Of a stretch of 64,000 nucleotides of DNA, positions 44,853 to 55,528 are shown in pieces. Where the stretch lies: positions 107,558,108 through 107,622,107 of the forward strand of contig NC_134081.1 of assembly GCF_000715075.1 (NCBI RefSeq), in the 5' to 3' direction. How positions within the stretch are numbered: the first letter of the stretch is position 1; every line of letters begins with the position of its first letter. Source of the DNA: Nicotiana tabacum. Lineage: Eukaryota > Streptophyta > Magnoliopsida > Solanales > Solanaceae. Under the pieces are notes generated by a model. The model worked only from the letters and a program-made list of their open reading frames with translations, was not told where the DNA came from and made no database searches. The position numbers were made by a program, and so were the translations under genes.

Positions 44853-46020
44853 TTAGTTATACTATTTTGTGTTTTGATGATTTGCCAAATGCTCTTGAGA
44901 AACCAGATAGGGACCAGATGTGATCAGTTCCCTTGGTCGTCGTACAGTCAATTCTACAGTTGTAAAAATTATTGCACTGTATCGACTAACAACAAATATG
45001 TTACTTGAAAATTGAAAGGGAGGAAACATGTTCTCATAGGGGATATGGCTGATTCATAGAGGGAACAATGTGCAAATCTGGTTCTCAGGGGGAATATCAA
45101 CTCTAAGTTTGTCATCATCAAAAAAGGAGAAATTGATAAGTTATGTGTCCTTTATTTTGATGATTTGATAAACTTCATGAGAGAACCAGATAAGGAACCT
45201 GAAATAATTAGTTCCTTTGCGTTCAGAGTAACTAGTCAGATGTCTAGTTCAACTCTCAATGAAATAAGTTAAGGGAACATCAGAGAATATAGAACAGATA
45301 GAGATCAGTTCCTCCAGTCACAATACAAGTCAACTCTTTACAGCTGTTAAAGCTGCTGCACTGTTGTACTGCACACGCAACAGTGCAACAGTCACTGTTT
45401 AAAGCATGTTATGTATCTGATACTTGCTTACATCATCCCAATGACCTCACTTATATATTACCAACATGAGGCAAGGGATTACTAACACTTTCAAAACCTA
45501 AAATTGATTTTCTCTCTCAAGTGTTAGCCACCATCTCTCTCAAGAACAAAGTTGTTACAACCTCAAGGATTAGATCCAAAGATTGAAGATATCTTAAGTT
45601 CTTAGTTTTATTGAGTCTTTATTTTGTTCTTCATTTGTAATCCTACACTACTTTCAAGAAGTATCTTTGTAGGACAGATTTAAACCACTGTTTGGTTTAG
45701 TTTCTTGACTAGATCTAGTCAAGATTTGTTGCTTTGTAATAGAGTGTATTACAAAGAGGCTTGCAATATAGTTATTGCAAGTAAGTGAGGGATTAAGAGT
45801 TTAATTCCTAAGTTACAATAAGTTGTAATCTAAAGTTGCTTGGTTAGTGAAGTTGAAATCCTACGAGTGTAGGTCGTGGTTTTTAATCCCGTGGGCTGAA
45901 AGTTTTTCACGTAAAATATTATTGTGTTATTTACTTACCGGTGTATGTATGTGTTCAGTGGGAACTGATAGGGAACCAGGTTCTCTATAGAGTTTAGTGG
46001 ACTTTTAGTTTATATCAGGT
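44853..46020 (+). repeat. 3' LTR of the Sirevirus element, composite
   Basis: It matches the 5' copy, including the internal polypurine segment (45,010-45,131) and the second start (tgataagttatgtgtcc at about 45,134). It extends past cacgtaa (45,914) with attattgtgttatttacttacc. The exact end was not resolved. Confidence 0.75.
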
Positions 46021-46263
46021 TTCACTATTTTTATGTATACTTATTTGTTTTGTGAAAGTCGTGAGATACTTTTGAACCCTCCTTTTTGCTCTTTCTCGGC
46101 TCCGAATTTTGGATCGAGAATTTAAAGTTTGCACTTCAAAAATCGAATTTCAAGTCTCGAGTCTGATAGTTCTAAACTTAGACTGGAATGTTTGGAGTTT
46201 GCTTTTTGAAGTTCAAATTTAGGCTCTAGCAATTTGTATTCAGTTAAACGTTATAAGTATAAT
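46021..46263. other. Noncoding DNA between transposons
   Basis: Nothing recognised apart from repeated tcgaatt/ttgaag words. Confidence 0.5.
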
Positions 46264-46272
46264 TTATGAAAA

Positions 46273-47432
46273 GGCCAAATACATAAGCGGCCCCTTAAAG
46301 TTGGCTCCAACTTTCATTTAGATACTTTAATTAAAATTTGTACCTATTAAGCACTCTAACATAAATGTACTTATTAGACACAAAATGTTGACATGCAAAA
46401 CAAGTGTTTCTCACTTCCCTAAGGCGCGTGAATTGATACTAGTGTCATATCTTTTCTCTGTTTTGTAAATCATATGAGTATCCTTACTATTTTTTTTACC
46501 TGAACCAACGCTACATAAATTCCTTTCCTTCATATTCCACCATATATCCACCATGAACCACCACTAACTGACTCATATTCATCATCTCCCTCTGTTCATC
46601 AAGAAACCACAACTCGACTTCAACAACAAAACACACATATACAGCTGCACCAACAGCTTCACCAAACTTGACCACTTTCACACCTCACTGTCACTCAAAG
46701 TTTTCATATACACTGAGAAAATTACAATCAACACAGAATCACGCCCCCCTTCAGATTATTTCATTAGATCTAAACATAGGAGTCAAAGGTGTCGTTCGAA
46801 TTATAGACAAGCCATAAACATACCAACATCGATGTCTGTCAAAAAATTCAAATGCTTCCCCTCTCAATACCATCCATTGAAACTTGAATTTCTCTTAAAT
46901 TTCAAGGAAAAATAATAAGATCTTGAATTTATCTTCATTAAGAAAGCTTAAATTGTATTAAATTAAAAACCCAAAAAGGAAAAGAAAAGAAATAAATGAG
47001 AACCTGAAGAAAATTGAGAAGAGAGTTTGAGGTATCCGCTGTATGAGTTACAATTTAATGCTACTAATAGATATTTGGGGAAAAGATGGTGAAGGAGGGG
47101 TAAATGAAAAAAGATGGAACATGTGCGAGGGTACGGAGAAGACAAAGGATTTTTTTTGGGGGGGTGGGGTGGGGGAGGGGGTTGAGAATTTAGTGAAAAT
47201 ATTTTTTTTTTTCTAGAGCATGTTCAAATACCACGTGTCTACATATTATTTGTCCCTTTCCACCTCATCCGCAGATGGGTTACACGCACATAATTTTTTT
47301 AACTGATTGTGAGTAAGGTGTCTAATAGGTACACTTTGAACTATGTTGTAGTGCTTAATAGGAACGAGTTTTATTTAAAGTATCTAAGTGAAAGTTGAAG
47401 CCAACTTTAAAGGGCCGCTTGTGTATTTGGCC
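46273..47432. mobile_element. Mutator-like (MULE-type) non-autonomous element
   Basis: Long terminal inverted repeats of about 110-120 bp, starting GGCCAAATACATAAGCGGCC at the left and ending ggccgcttgtgtatttggcc at the right. Both outer sides carry TTATGAAAA (46,264-46,272; 47,433-47,441), a perfect 9-bp target duplication, the hallmark of Mutator-like elements. The interior (1,160 bp in all) has no transposase frame. It lies about 670 bp upstream of the THF1 start codon. Confidence 0.9.
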
Positions 47433-47441
47433 TTATGAAAA

Positions 47442-48112
47442 TTAAATATTTTTTAAACAGTGTCCTTAAAATGAATTAATCCTACGTGGTCTCATTTCTA
47501 TGTACTTCAAGACGTGTTAGAGAAAAAGTTATCCCAACCAAAAATGGTTTTGGAGAGTAATTTAACATATATTTTGTACATCATGCTCATTTATAATTTA
47601 AGAAAATGACATTTTTAGATCTATTATATGTAAAAGACAATTTCTCTGATGTGTAAAAATAAATTATAAAAAAAAACTAGGATCATAAAATTAAAAATAA
47701 ATTTATAAAAAGCCACAAAACCAATTAACCATAATTTAACTACTGAAAACGTGTTTAATTACAGTGCTCAACTGTCATAGCTTAAAATGGTTCTCAACCA
47801 CAAAGAATAGTACAGCAAATGGATCCGATCAGTTACTGAAGAAAAGCAATAGTAAGGAAAAAAGGAAAAAATCTGAAATGAGAGGTCAGCGTCAATATGG
47901 GTCTACGTGTTGCGATCTTATTCGTCTACTTCGTAAATATTAAAAATGAAAAAGAAATATCCTTAAAACATTGGATAAGCCCTCAAATCCAGGCCTCACC
48001 CTCCATTTTTCTCCATTCTCCACAGAAAAATACAAATGGAAAACAACTCCATTCTCTAAAGCAACTCACTGTTTGGATTCTCCTCTTCTTTTCTTCTTCT
48101 TCTTCTTCACTA
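47442..48112 (+). promoter_or_regulatory. THF1 promoter and 5' leader
   Basis: 670 bp between the MULE and the start codon. AT-rich upstream. Close to the ATG is a pyrimidine-rich block (about 48,080-48,108, ctcctcttcttttcttcttc), typical of plant leaders. An ATG at 47,897 is in frame with THF1 without a stop between, but its reading would add 72 low-complexity residues before a normal transit peptide, so I do not use it. No convincing TATA box was placed. Confidence 0.5.
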
Positions 48113-51100
48113 ATGGCGGCAGTTACTTCGGTATCGTTCTCGGCGATTTCTCAATCCGCCGAAAGGAAATCATCCGTTTCTCCGTCTCGTTATGTTGATA
48201 CATTTAGGTTCCGTTCCAACGTCTCCTTTGATTGTTTCAATGTTCGATCTTCAAATTCCAGTTTCAGTTCGAATTCTTCCACCTCTCGCTTTGTCGTTCA
48301 TTGCATGTCCACAGGCAAGTTCTCTTTTATGTCAAGATACATTGCTTCGAATTGGATTGGAAATCGAAAATAAATTAATAAATTATACAGTAGCTTTTTA
48401 TCATCTACTTTTTTCCTGTTTTAGTTTAGTTACTCAGCAAGTGTGCATAGCTAATTGCATAATTTCGTGCAGGTGTATATTACAATTGATCGACTAATTT
48501 ATTTCTAGTGTCTATGTTTTTCAGTGCTTAAAATGAACTGCACAGCAGTTGAGTTTGTATTTAGATATAGCGAAATACTTATGTCATTTTAAGTGTTGAG
48601 AATATTTAGATATTCACTATATTGTACGAGTACTTTATATCAGTGTTTTAAAAGGCGTTTTCGGGGCGAGGCGCACCAAAAACGCCCCGAGGCTATGGTG
48701 TGGGGCGAAAGTCTCAAGAGGCGTACGCCCAGTAATTCGGGGCGTACGCCCGGGCGTTCGGGGCGAGTTTTTTAGTGAGGCGTAAGCCTTACAGATTTTT
48801 TCAAATTGAAACAAAATTTGTTGAATAAGTCATTCATATAATACCCAAATTTTTAAAATTCCGCTTAGTAATTACTCAAAAGTTTTAAAAAGGAACTAAA
48901 ATGTATTAAATTTAAAAGTCAAGACCTTTTTTATTGATCAAAGCCCCAATTCATGGTCTTTCCCAATTCTTTATCTTGCCCGCTAATCTACTAATATCTC
49001 TCAAAAGCAATGAATATTCAAATTTTTTTTACAAATACAAAGATAACTCCATTCTCCTTCATATCACCAAGTTCAAAGTTTAAATTGAAGTTTAGTCATC
49101 CTTTTTGTTCCTCAATGTAGAAAACTTTATTCTTTTCGATTCAAGTTACTTGAGCTTCTAAGTAGCGTATAATAGATTGTTTTCACTAGTTTTTGTGGGG
49201 ATGAAGCGCGCGCGCGCGCGCGCGCACACACACACACACACACTATATATATATATATATATATATATACTAGTTTTTTGTGGGGATGAAGCACATTTAT
49301 ATATATATTTTCACATATTTATAGTTTTCTTTATTTTTATGCAATTTTACTTGTTTATAAATATTTACTGTAATTATATTATTTTATAAAATATTAAAAA
49401 TTAAATACCTATGGGGCTTACGCCCCGTGCCTTGAGGCTTACGCCTCGCTGAGCCATATGTAAAACGCCTCGTCTTACGCCCACGCCTTTTAAAACACTG
49501 ATATTATTTACCATATATTCCAAAATGTTTTACACTATACCATTTCTATACAACTTTTAGATTTTCACGAATTCAATTTCATTAAACTAATTCCTAACAG
49601 AAACTTTTGGTGTGACCTTTTCTAGATCAAAGTTACTTTTTAACCATTAATTTAATATTTTTTTTCAATTATCAATACTATAATTACATTTTGTTAGCTT
49701 CCTAAATAGTTAAGCAGATGTTTTTTGTATATATACACCTTTCGTAATGAAGTACCAGCTTGCCAATGCAGTGACCACAAAATGACCTTAGCTTTTCTGA
49801 AAAAACCTGTCAACTATAATATATAAGTCAAGTGAACATATAGGATTCCTGTTCATTCTAATAGCATCATATAAAATGAATCAGTGCGAGCTATTTCTTC
49901 TTAATGAAGATTGAATTAACTTATCAAAGGAAAAAACATGGAATTGAACTAACAGAAATAGTGATCAGTGAGCATTGATATAGTGGACCCCAACTTGTTT
50001 GGGACCGAGGCCTAGTTGTTGTTGTTGTATTGAAGTAACAGAGGAAATGAAGCCCTCTCTGGTTTAATTTATCTCTCTGCATTGTTGCAACTATTTTTAT
50101 TTTCTGCATCTTGTCTATTTTCTTTCTGTTTACTTATTCTGTTTTATTTTAGTGCGCTGCAAATGTTTATTTTATGAGGCAATAATGCAGCGCATTATAT
50201 TGTATTGTTTCCAGATTTGCCCACTGTGGCCGAGACTAAAATGAATTTCTTGAAGGCTTATAAGCGTCCAATTCCGACTGTCTACAACACAGTGTTACAA
50301 GAGCTAATTGTGCTACAACATTTGATAAAGTACAAGAAATCCTACCGATATGATCCCGTGTTTGCGCTTGGTTTCGTCACTGTCTATGATCAACTTATGG
50401 AAGGCTACCCAAGTGAAGAGGATCGTGATGCCATCTTCAAAGCATATATAGAGGCGCTCAATGAGGATCCTGTGCAATACAGGCATGTTTAATCCATCTC
50501 TTGCCAATTTCAGTTGCTTTTACTCACTTTTCTGTGTAAAGGCACACAAATAATCATTTATATGTGATAGCATTGACGATATATCTTCCTTTCAGTAAGG
50601 TAATCGTTGATAAAGTATATATTTAATTACCATTAAGAGTTTCTTGGAGGGTGGAACCAAAATCCAAGATGAATAGGCTTAGCTGTATTATGGAACTGGA
50701 GAAATGCAGGTGTTTGGTTTCCCAATGAGTGAAAGCACTATTCAGAACAGAGAATTAGCTGCAGAACCCTTGATCAACTCTCACTTACTAAGATATAGTT
50801 ACTGTTATACTCAATCTGCCAACATCTTCCTTTGCTTACGAAGAGGAATCCATTAACGAATAGAATAAAGCAGCCGTATTCTGAAGTGGATATTTCTATC
50901 ATAGATTTTTATCCAGACATTACATTGGAATTTTGCATGAGATTGATCAATTCAAATTATACATGTCTTCACTTGTAGAGTGTCATGATCCAATTTAGGG
51001 CCATGACTGGCATCCAGTAGGCTCTTCCTACCAAGTGAACCATCTCGACCTGGCTAAGGTAACTCATGCTTCTTTAGAGAAACTCAAGTTACAACACATT

Positions 51101-54100
51101 TCAAAATTAAACTTTATACATGCTTAGGAAAATCCAAATGTAGTGCAAATACATCTCAACCTAATATTCATGATTCTCGATCATGATTCCCCCAGATTGC
51201 AAGAAGAAAATATTAGATTTTAGAAAAGATTTGAAGCATAAGTATGTCTTTATGTACTAGAAAATAGAATTCCAGGGAGAACCCCTCATCTTCCTCGTGG
51301 TGGCCAAAAGTTTCAGTTCTTACCTTTATCTTTGTTAAGAGAATTCAATATTGTTCTACAGTTTGCTCCATGTGCTCCACGACAGGTTAGGGCCATGACC
51401 TAGAAACAAGCGTCCTTATTTCATTAAAGAAGCATTATCTAATCTGAATGCACATCTTTGCCTTTGGAATGGTGAAGATGTTTTATTCTAAGAGGTTGAA
51501 TGTTATGAATTAAACCATATGCCTTTTGAATTGAAGCACATTATGTCTCTAATGCCTTGAACAGGCAACAACAGTAATAATAATGCTCGGAGCAGAAAAA
51601 GTCCAAGGACCACAATCTTTAATGATCTGATGTTAAGGCATTAAACTTCCATTCTAATGGAGACAATATACTAATTTTTTATAATAAATGCTCGAGCTTT
51701 AAGGTTCTTTGGTGAAAGGCTGATGGTCATTTGAGGTGGCTAAATTATGCTAAAACTAACCAACCAAGAAAATGTGGAAACCATTGCTCATTAACTTGAA
51801 ACTTAATAATATGGGAAGATTTTCATTTGTCTTTTAGATTTTTTCTGTGCATTACCTTTTAATTATTATGATCATCTATGTAAGAAGGTAATAACTTCTT
51901 GCGGATGTTCTTATTTTTCTTAATTACATTTGTAATAGTCTTGAGTAGTTTATGAAATCTGCCCAATTAGCAGAATGGATATTGATTATTCATAAAAGCC
52001 GATGACAATAGTTCGGCATTGAGGCGTAATTTGTTGTTATTATTGTTGTAGTTGTTATAATCTTCTGTCTAACATTGAGTAGATTTGGCAAGCTTAATTC
52101 TTTCCTTTATAAAGATTTATAACTTTCCCTGTCAGTTTACAGAGCTGATGCACAAAAATTTGAAGAATGGGCTCGTACTCAAAATGCCAATACGCTAGTT
52201 GACTTCTCATCCAGAGATGGAGAAGTTGAAAACATTCTGAAAGATATTGCACAGCGAGCTGGAACCAAGAATAGTTTCTGCTACAGTCGACTATTTGCGG
52301 TTGGCCTCTTTCGCCTACTTGAGTTGGCAAATGTAACTGATCCGACCATCTTAGAAAAGGTAGATATCATAACTTTCTTCATATTAGATTTTGTATTTTA
52401 CAAGAACTTCTTCCTGCTCATATCTGTTTACTTTAATTACTTAAATCATCTAGAAACACCAGAAGCACTCAGGCTTCTGTGAACCTGTACAACAACAACA
52501 ACAACAACATACCCAGTATTATCCCACTCTGCGGGATCTGGGGAGGGTAGTGTGTACGCAGACCTTACCCCTACCTTGTGAGGATAGAGAGACTGTTTCC
52601 AATAGACACTCGGCTCAGGAAAGCATAAGCACCACATTAATGAAAATATAGACAAGAAGGGACAGCACCAAAAGCCATATAAAATCAGAATAAAGACAAC
52701 AAGATAGTAAGGTGATCAACAATGAAAGAAAACAACGATTAGTCATAAAAACCTATTACCAACAGAAAGCGAGACTCTATACTTTATTAGATACAATTTC
52801 CGTCCTTGTCTTCTCATTCATGTTTGGGTGCTAGACTCTATACTTTATTAGAGCCAGATTTAGAAAACCTACATTATCATTCTGCCTTATATCAAACAGA
52901 GCAAAGGAAATGAATAGAAACCAGTCAGAGAATTGGAGAGAAGTCTTGGGAAAAAGAAGGATCATTTCCTCACTCATTTCTCGTCCTGGCTACACCTTCT
53001 ACCTTGCCTCAAATTAGACATGTCCAGGCCTCTGATTTAGCATTTCTTGATTGTTAGATAATGATCTTCACGAACAGTTACATCCATCACTAAAGAGGAA
53101 AAAGAAAAAGAAAACAAAGAAAAGCTCAAATCTTTTTTCTCATCTTCCACATTATCCTCCATTAAAGATGAAATTCAAGGTCTCTCTGAACGAAAGCAAG
53201 CAATTTCCTTAATAGCCCCCATAGTCTAGGCTTCCTCCCATGAGACTGATAATTTTTTTTAACCTGCGGGAGAAAGTAAAAGGTTTCAGTTAACCCTCAA
53301 TATGTAACAAAAATGAGATTTCCCTGATCTTTGTTGATTATACCACAACTGCTTTTCTTTCCTTCATGAATATGCTGTACGACACGAATGCTAATATGAA
53401 AGCTCTCCTTTAGTTTGATTTCCTTGTTATACTCTTCGTATTAAGCTCTTTAGGGTATTTTTCAAGAGATTCGTGCTAGTAAGCAAAAAAGAAGAAAACA
53501 ATTGAAACTTAAGAAAATCTTGAGTCAAAAGAAGAAAAAGAAAAGAAAAAGTCACTTGTTTGGAATGATGGAATAATAATAGACTTGCTTATGATAGGAG
53601 TAACTAGCGTAGCAGGTTCATTGAATGTGCACATAGAGTCGAATCCCCTTTTAGATGTTTATGTTCATGAAACTGCAACGGACTTGGAGGTGAACATATT
53701 GTTGACTTGTGAAATTGGCATGGCAGCTTTGTGCTTCACTGAATACAGACAAGAAAAGTGTGGATAGGGACCTTGATGTTTATCGCAATTTGCTCTCCAA
53801 GCTGGTTCAGGCTAAAGAGCTGTTGAAGGAATACGTGGAAAGGTTAGAGTTTCTTTCTTGGTTTGACACTCATTCGTATCCTTTCTCTAGCTGTTTTCTG
53901 AAAAATATTAAGCTGCTTTCTTCTCTTGCATGCTTCTTGGATGAGCTCTAACGAAGTTTTATTATAATCTGCTTGAAATCCATTATTATTCTCTTATTTT
54001 TGCGCTATTTATTCCCCCCCCCCCCCCCCAAAAGAAAAAAAACCACCCCAGGAAGAAAAACCTCTTCTTTCTCTTCATCGTTTACATTCTTCACATGCAT

Positions 54101-54278
54101 TTTGGAATAGTGCAAATATGTTCAATCAAGACATTGACTGGTGAAAATACTCTTATCATTTAATCTCAAATTTACAATGTTGTTTAGGGAGAAGAAGAAA
54201 AGAGGAGAAAGGGAATCTCAGAAGGCCAATGAGGCTGTCACAAAATGCTTGGGAGATTACCAATATGCTGGGAGGTAA
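48113..54278 (+). CDS. THF1: THYLAKOID FORMATION 1 (THF1/Psb29), five exons, complete
   Basis: Exons 48,113-48,314; 50,215-50,482; 52,143-52,359; 53,727-53,842; 54,188-54,278 give 894 nt, 297 aa plus stop, close to the potato protein. The start ATGGCG (48,113) opens a Ser-rich chloroplast transit peptide (MAAVTSVSFSAISQSAERKS). Exon 2 begins DLPTVAETKMNFLKAYKRPI and holds ALGFVTVYDQLMEGYPSEED. Exon 3 has EEWARTQNANTLVDFSSRDG and YSRLFAVGLFRLLELANVTD. Exon 4 is LCASLNTDKKSVDRDLDVYR, then NLLSKLVQAKELLKEYVE. Exon 5 is a charged helix-like end, EKKKRGERESQKANEAVTKC, finishing YAGR. The family is known for thylakoid biogenesis, photosystem II repair and sugar/G-protein signalling, and in Nicotiana as a partner of NLR coiled-coil domains. 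No frame damage is seen. Introns 1 and 2 need GC donors (see separate entries); introns 3 and 4 are GT-AG. It is convergent with the kinase gene downstream. Confidence 0.95.
48641..49500. mobile_element. Non-autonomous TIR element (about 860 bp) in THF1 intron 1
   Basis: Terminal inverted repeats CAGTGTTTTAAAAGGCG and cgccttttaaaacactg. Next to each end are GC-rich sub-terminal repeats (ggggcg, gcgtacgcc, ttacgcccc). This layout suggests hAT or a related superfamily. An 8-bp target duplication is not evident (ctttatat versus atattatt), so the superfamily is open. A truncated relative is at 9,933-10,400. Confidence 0.75.
49185..49292. repeat. Compound (GC)n(CA)n(TA)n microsatellite between short direct repeats
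   Basis: About 64 bp of alternating purine-pyrimidine: (GC)n at 49,206-49,225, (CA)n to 49,242, then (TA)n to 49,269. Both sides carry actagtttttgtggggatg (49,185 and 49,269). The related element at 10,2xx has only a short (TA)n run and no duplication. Confidence 0.9.
49985..50024 (+). mobile_element. SINE 3'-tail remnant
   Basis: ccccaacttgtttgggaccg, then aggcctagttgttgttgttg. This is the conserved 3' end and TTG tail of a solanaceous tRNA-derived SINE. The head is missing or too diverged. Confidence 0.55.
50483..52142 (+). other. THF1: THF1 intron 2, GC-AG type
   Basis: Exon 2 ends ..CAATACAG and the intron opens GCATGT; it ends gtttacag at 52,142. AG plus A restores the Arg codon followed by ADAQKFEEW. 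The only nearby GT (50,487) gives out-of-frame products with every acceptor tested by eye. The intron includes LTR-end relics at about 50,983-51,080 and 51,378-51,412 and a SINE-like tail at about 52,010-52,045. Confidence 0.8.
50983..51412 (-). mobile_element. LTR-terminal relic in THF1 intron 2
   Basis: tgtcatgatccaatttaggg, then ccatgactggca, resembles the end of the gypsy element 2 LTR at 28,044-28,080 (tgtcatgacctaaactgg, ccatgactggca). A second fragment of the same kind (gacaggttagggccatgacc) is at about 51,380. They are degraded remnants. Confidence 0.5.
52487..52660 (-). mobile_element. Solanaceous SINE, minus orientation, in THF1 intron 3
   Basis: Plus strand: acaacaacaacaacaac tail, then ataccca, then gggatctggggagggtagtg, tgtacgcagaccttacccct and agagactgtttcc. 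This is the reverse complement of the common TS/SolS-type SINE body with its TTG tail. The 5' boundary is approximate. Confidence 0.65.
54010..54030. repeat. Poly-C tract in THF1 intron 4
   Basis: More than 15 consecutive C, followed by an A-rich run. Confidence 0.85.
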
Positions 54279-55528
54279 GGCAAAGATCATTTTGTCCTCC
54301 TGCTTGGACCTCATTGACTTGTTTCACTAATGAAACAGTCCATGTATGATAGAGTTCAGTCTCCAAAGCTCAGGCAAGTTATATTAGAAAATCGAAGTTA
54401 CCTTCAATGTTTTGTTATTACAGCAATTGAGGTATATCCCAATGTTCATTATTTTCTGGTTAAACAGAGTAGCTTTATTGTTGCAAGTATCTCTATTATA
54501 TTTGTAGATAAGACCTCGAGTAGTGAAAAAAATCAAGATTTGCTCAGCAGTCATGCTTCTCATTTTCTTTGGTTCTGCTTTTGTTTCAGCTATCTATACG
54601 TTTTAGTTGGCAAACTAATGTTCGTTGATTATCAGAGTACTGATAAAATCAGATGAACTCTGCTGTAACAATTCACAATGTAGAGATAGCTCTTCAAGTG
54701 GGTGCGTATTCATACTTGCAGAAAATTTGTGAAGGTAAAATAGTAATTATATCTGCCACCTTATCCTCGGAGATTAGGGCCTTTACGTATACTTTAGAGA
54801 ACATCGTCAGTTATTTGATTGCAGATTTTATAGTTCCATTTGTGTTTTTCTAAAGACACGTTCTTAATTAAGTTAGGCAAAATCTTAGATTGGGAGTTAA
54901 ATTTGTTAGTTGCTTAAGGTATCCACAGTTGTCTTAAATCTTGAAATGTTACAACGTCTACTTCAAAATAATACTCACATTTTTGAGACCGTCCCATTTA
55001 CAGTGATACAGAAATTTCCCATGGCTGAAATGCCACTAAAATCTGTGGTCACTTACATTTACAAGGTTGGGATTAGTACAGTGCTTTAAGTTTAAACCAT
55101 ATTACTATATACCAAGACTGAAATGCCACTATAATATGTGGTCGTCATACTCCGACTTTAGATTGAGTAGAAGCAAGTATGCCCGAGACACATGCTCCAT
55201 TCAAACTTGCATCTTTGAATGACATTCCCGATCTGTCACTTTTGGTAGAGAATGCAAGTTTAAAAGTCATAATGCTCGGCTTAAAGAAATTGGCATATAA
55301 GGCTAGATGGATCATTTCGAGCGACTCCTTAATCATACACTAAAGTCGTTAAAGTTGCTCCTTTACACCACAAATTGGTCAGGAAATTTTCTATCAAAAC
55401 CTCTAAAATATGAATGTCGTTTAAAATCCGACATGGCGCATCTCCTATACAGCAAAAGGAATACATCCTCGTCTCCTATACAGCAAATGGAATATAGAGC
55501 TAGCTGAAAACAAAGAGGAATTATGAAA
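54279..55528. other. Shared 3' region of the convergent THF1 and kinase genes
   Basis: THF1 3' UTR and the downstream flank of the kinase. It contains a repeated gaaatgccacta-type segment (about 55,026 and 55,118) and a 28-bp near-tandem duplication of tctcctatacagcaaa (55,441-55,494). A frame at 55,145-55,336 (minus) is basic and could be an alternative 3' exon of the kinase, but nothing proves it. Confidence 0.5.

Larger units (their letters stand above)
38392..46020 (+). mobile_element. Sirevirus-type Ty1/copia element, decayed
   Basis: Direct repeats (38,392-39,466; 44,853-45,914 and beyond) flank pieces of gag, protease, integrase, RT and RNase H, followed by an extra env-like region and a run of polypurine segments ending catcatcaaaa(a)gggaaaa. 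The extra ORF, a coiled-coil end and multiple PPTs are Sirevirus (SIRE/Maximus) traits. The end of the 5' LTR, the PBS and most of gag are deleted, the integrase core is deleted, and stops are numerous. The right end is uncertain (about 46,020). Confidence 0.8.
48315..50214 (+). other. THF1: THF1 intron 1, GC-AG type, hosting transposons
   Basis: Exon 1 ends ..TCCACAG and the intron opens GCAAGT, the optimal GC-donor consensus; it closes tttccag at 50,214. The nearest GT (48,319) would put exon 2 in the wrong frame. The intron holds the TIR element at 48,641-49,500 and a SINE tail at about 49,985-50,024. Confidence 0.85.

Noticed and set aside
47897..48112. Upstream in-frame ATG extending THF1 by 72 residues
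   Set aside because: The extension is low-complexity leader sequence ending in a CT-rich run; ATGGCG at 48,113 opens a normal transit peptide and fits the known protein length.
54330..54853. Frames of 108 and 66 codons downstream of THF1
   Set aside because: They lie in the 3' flank; composition is noncoding and no THF1 exon continues there after the TAA at 54,276.
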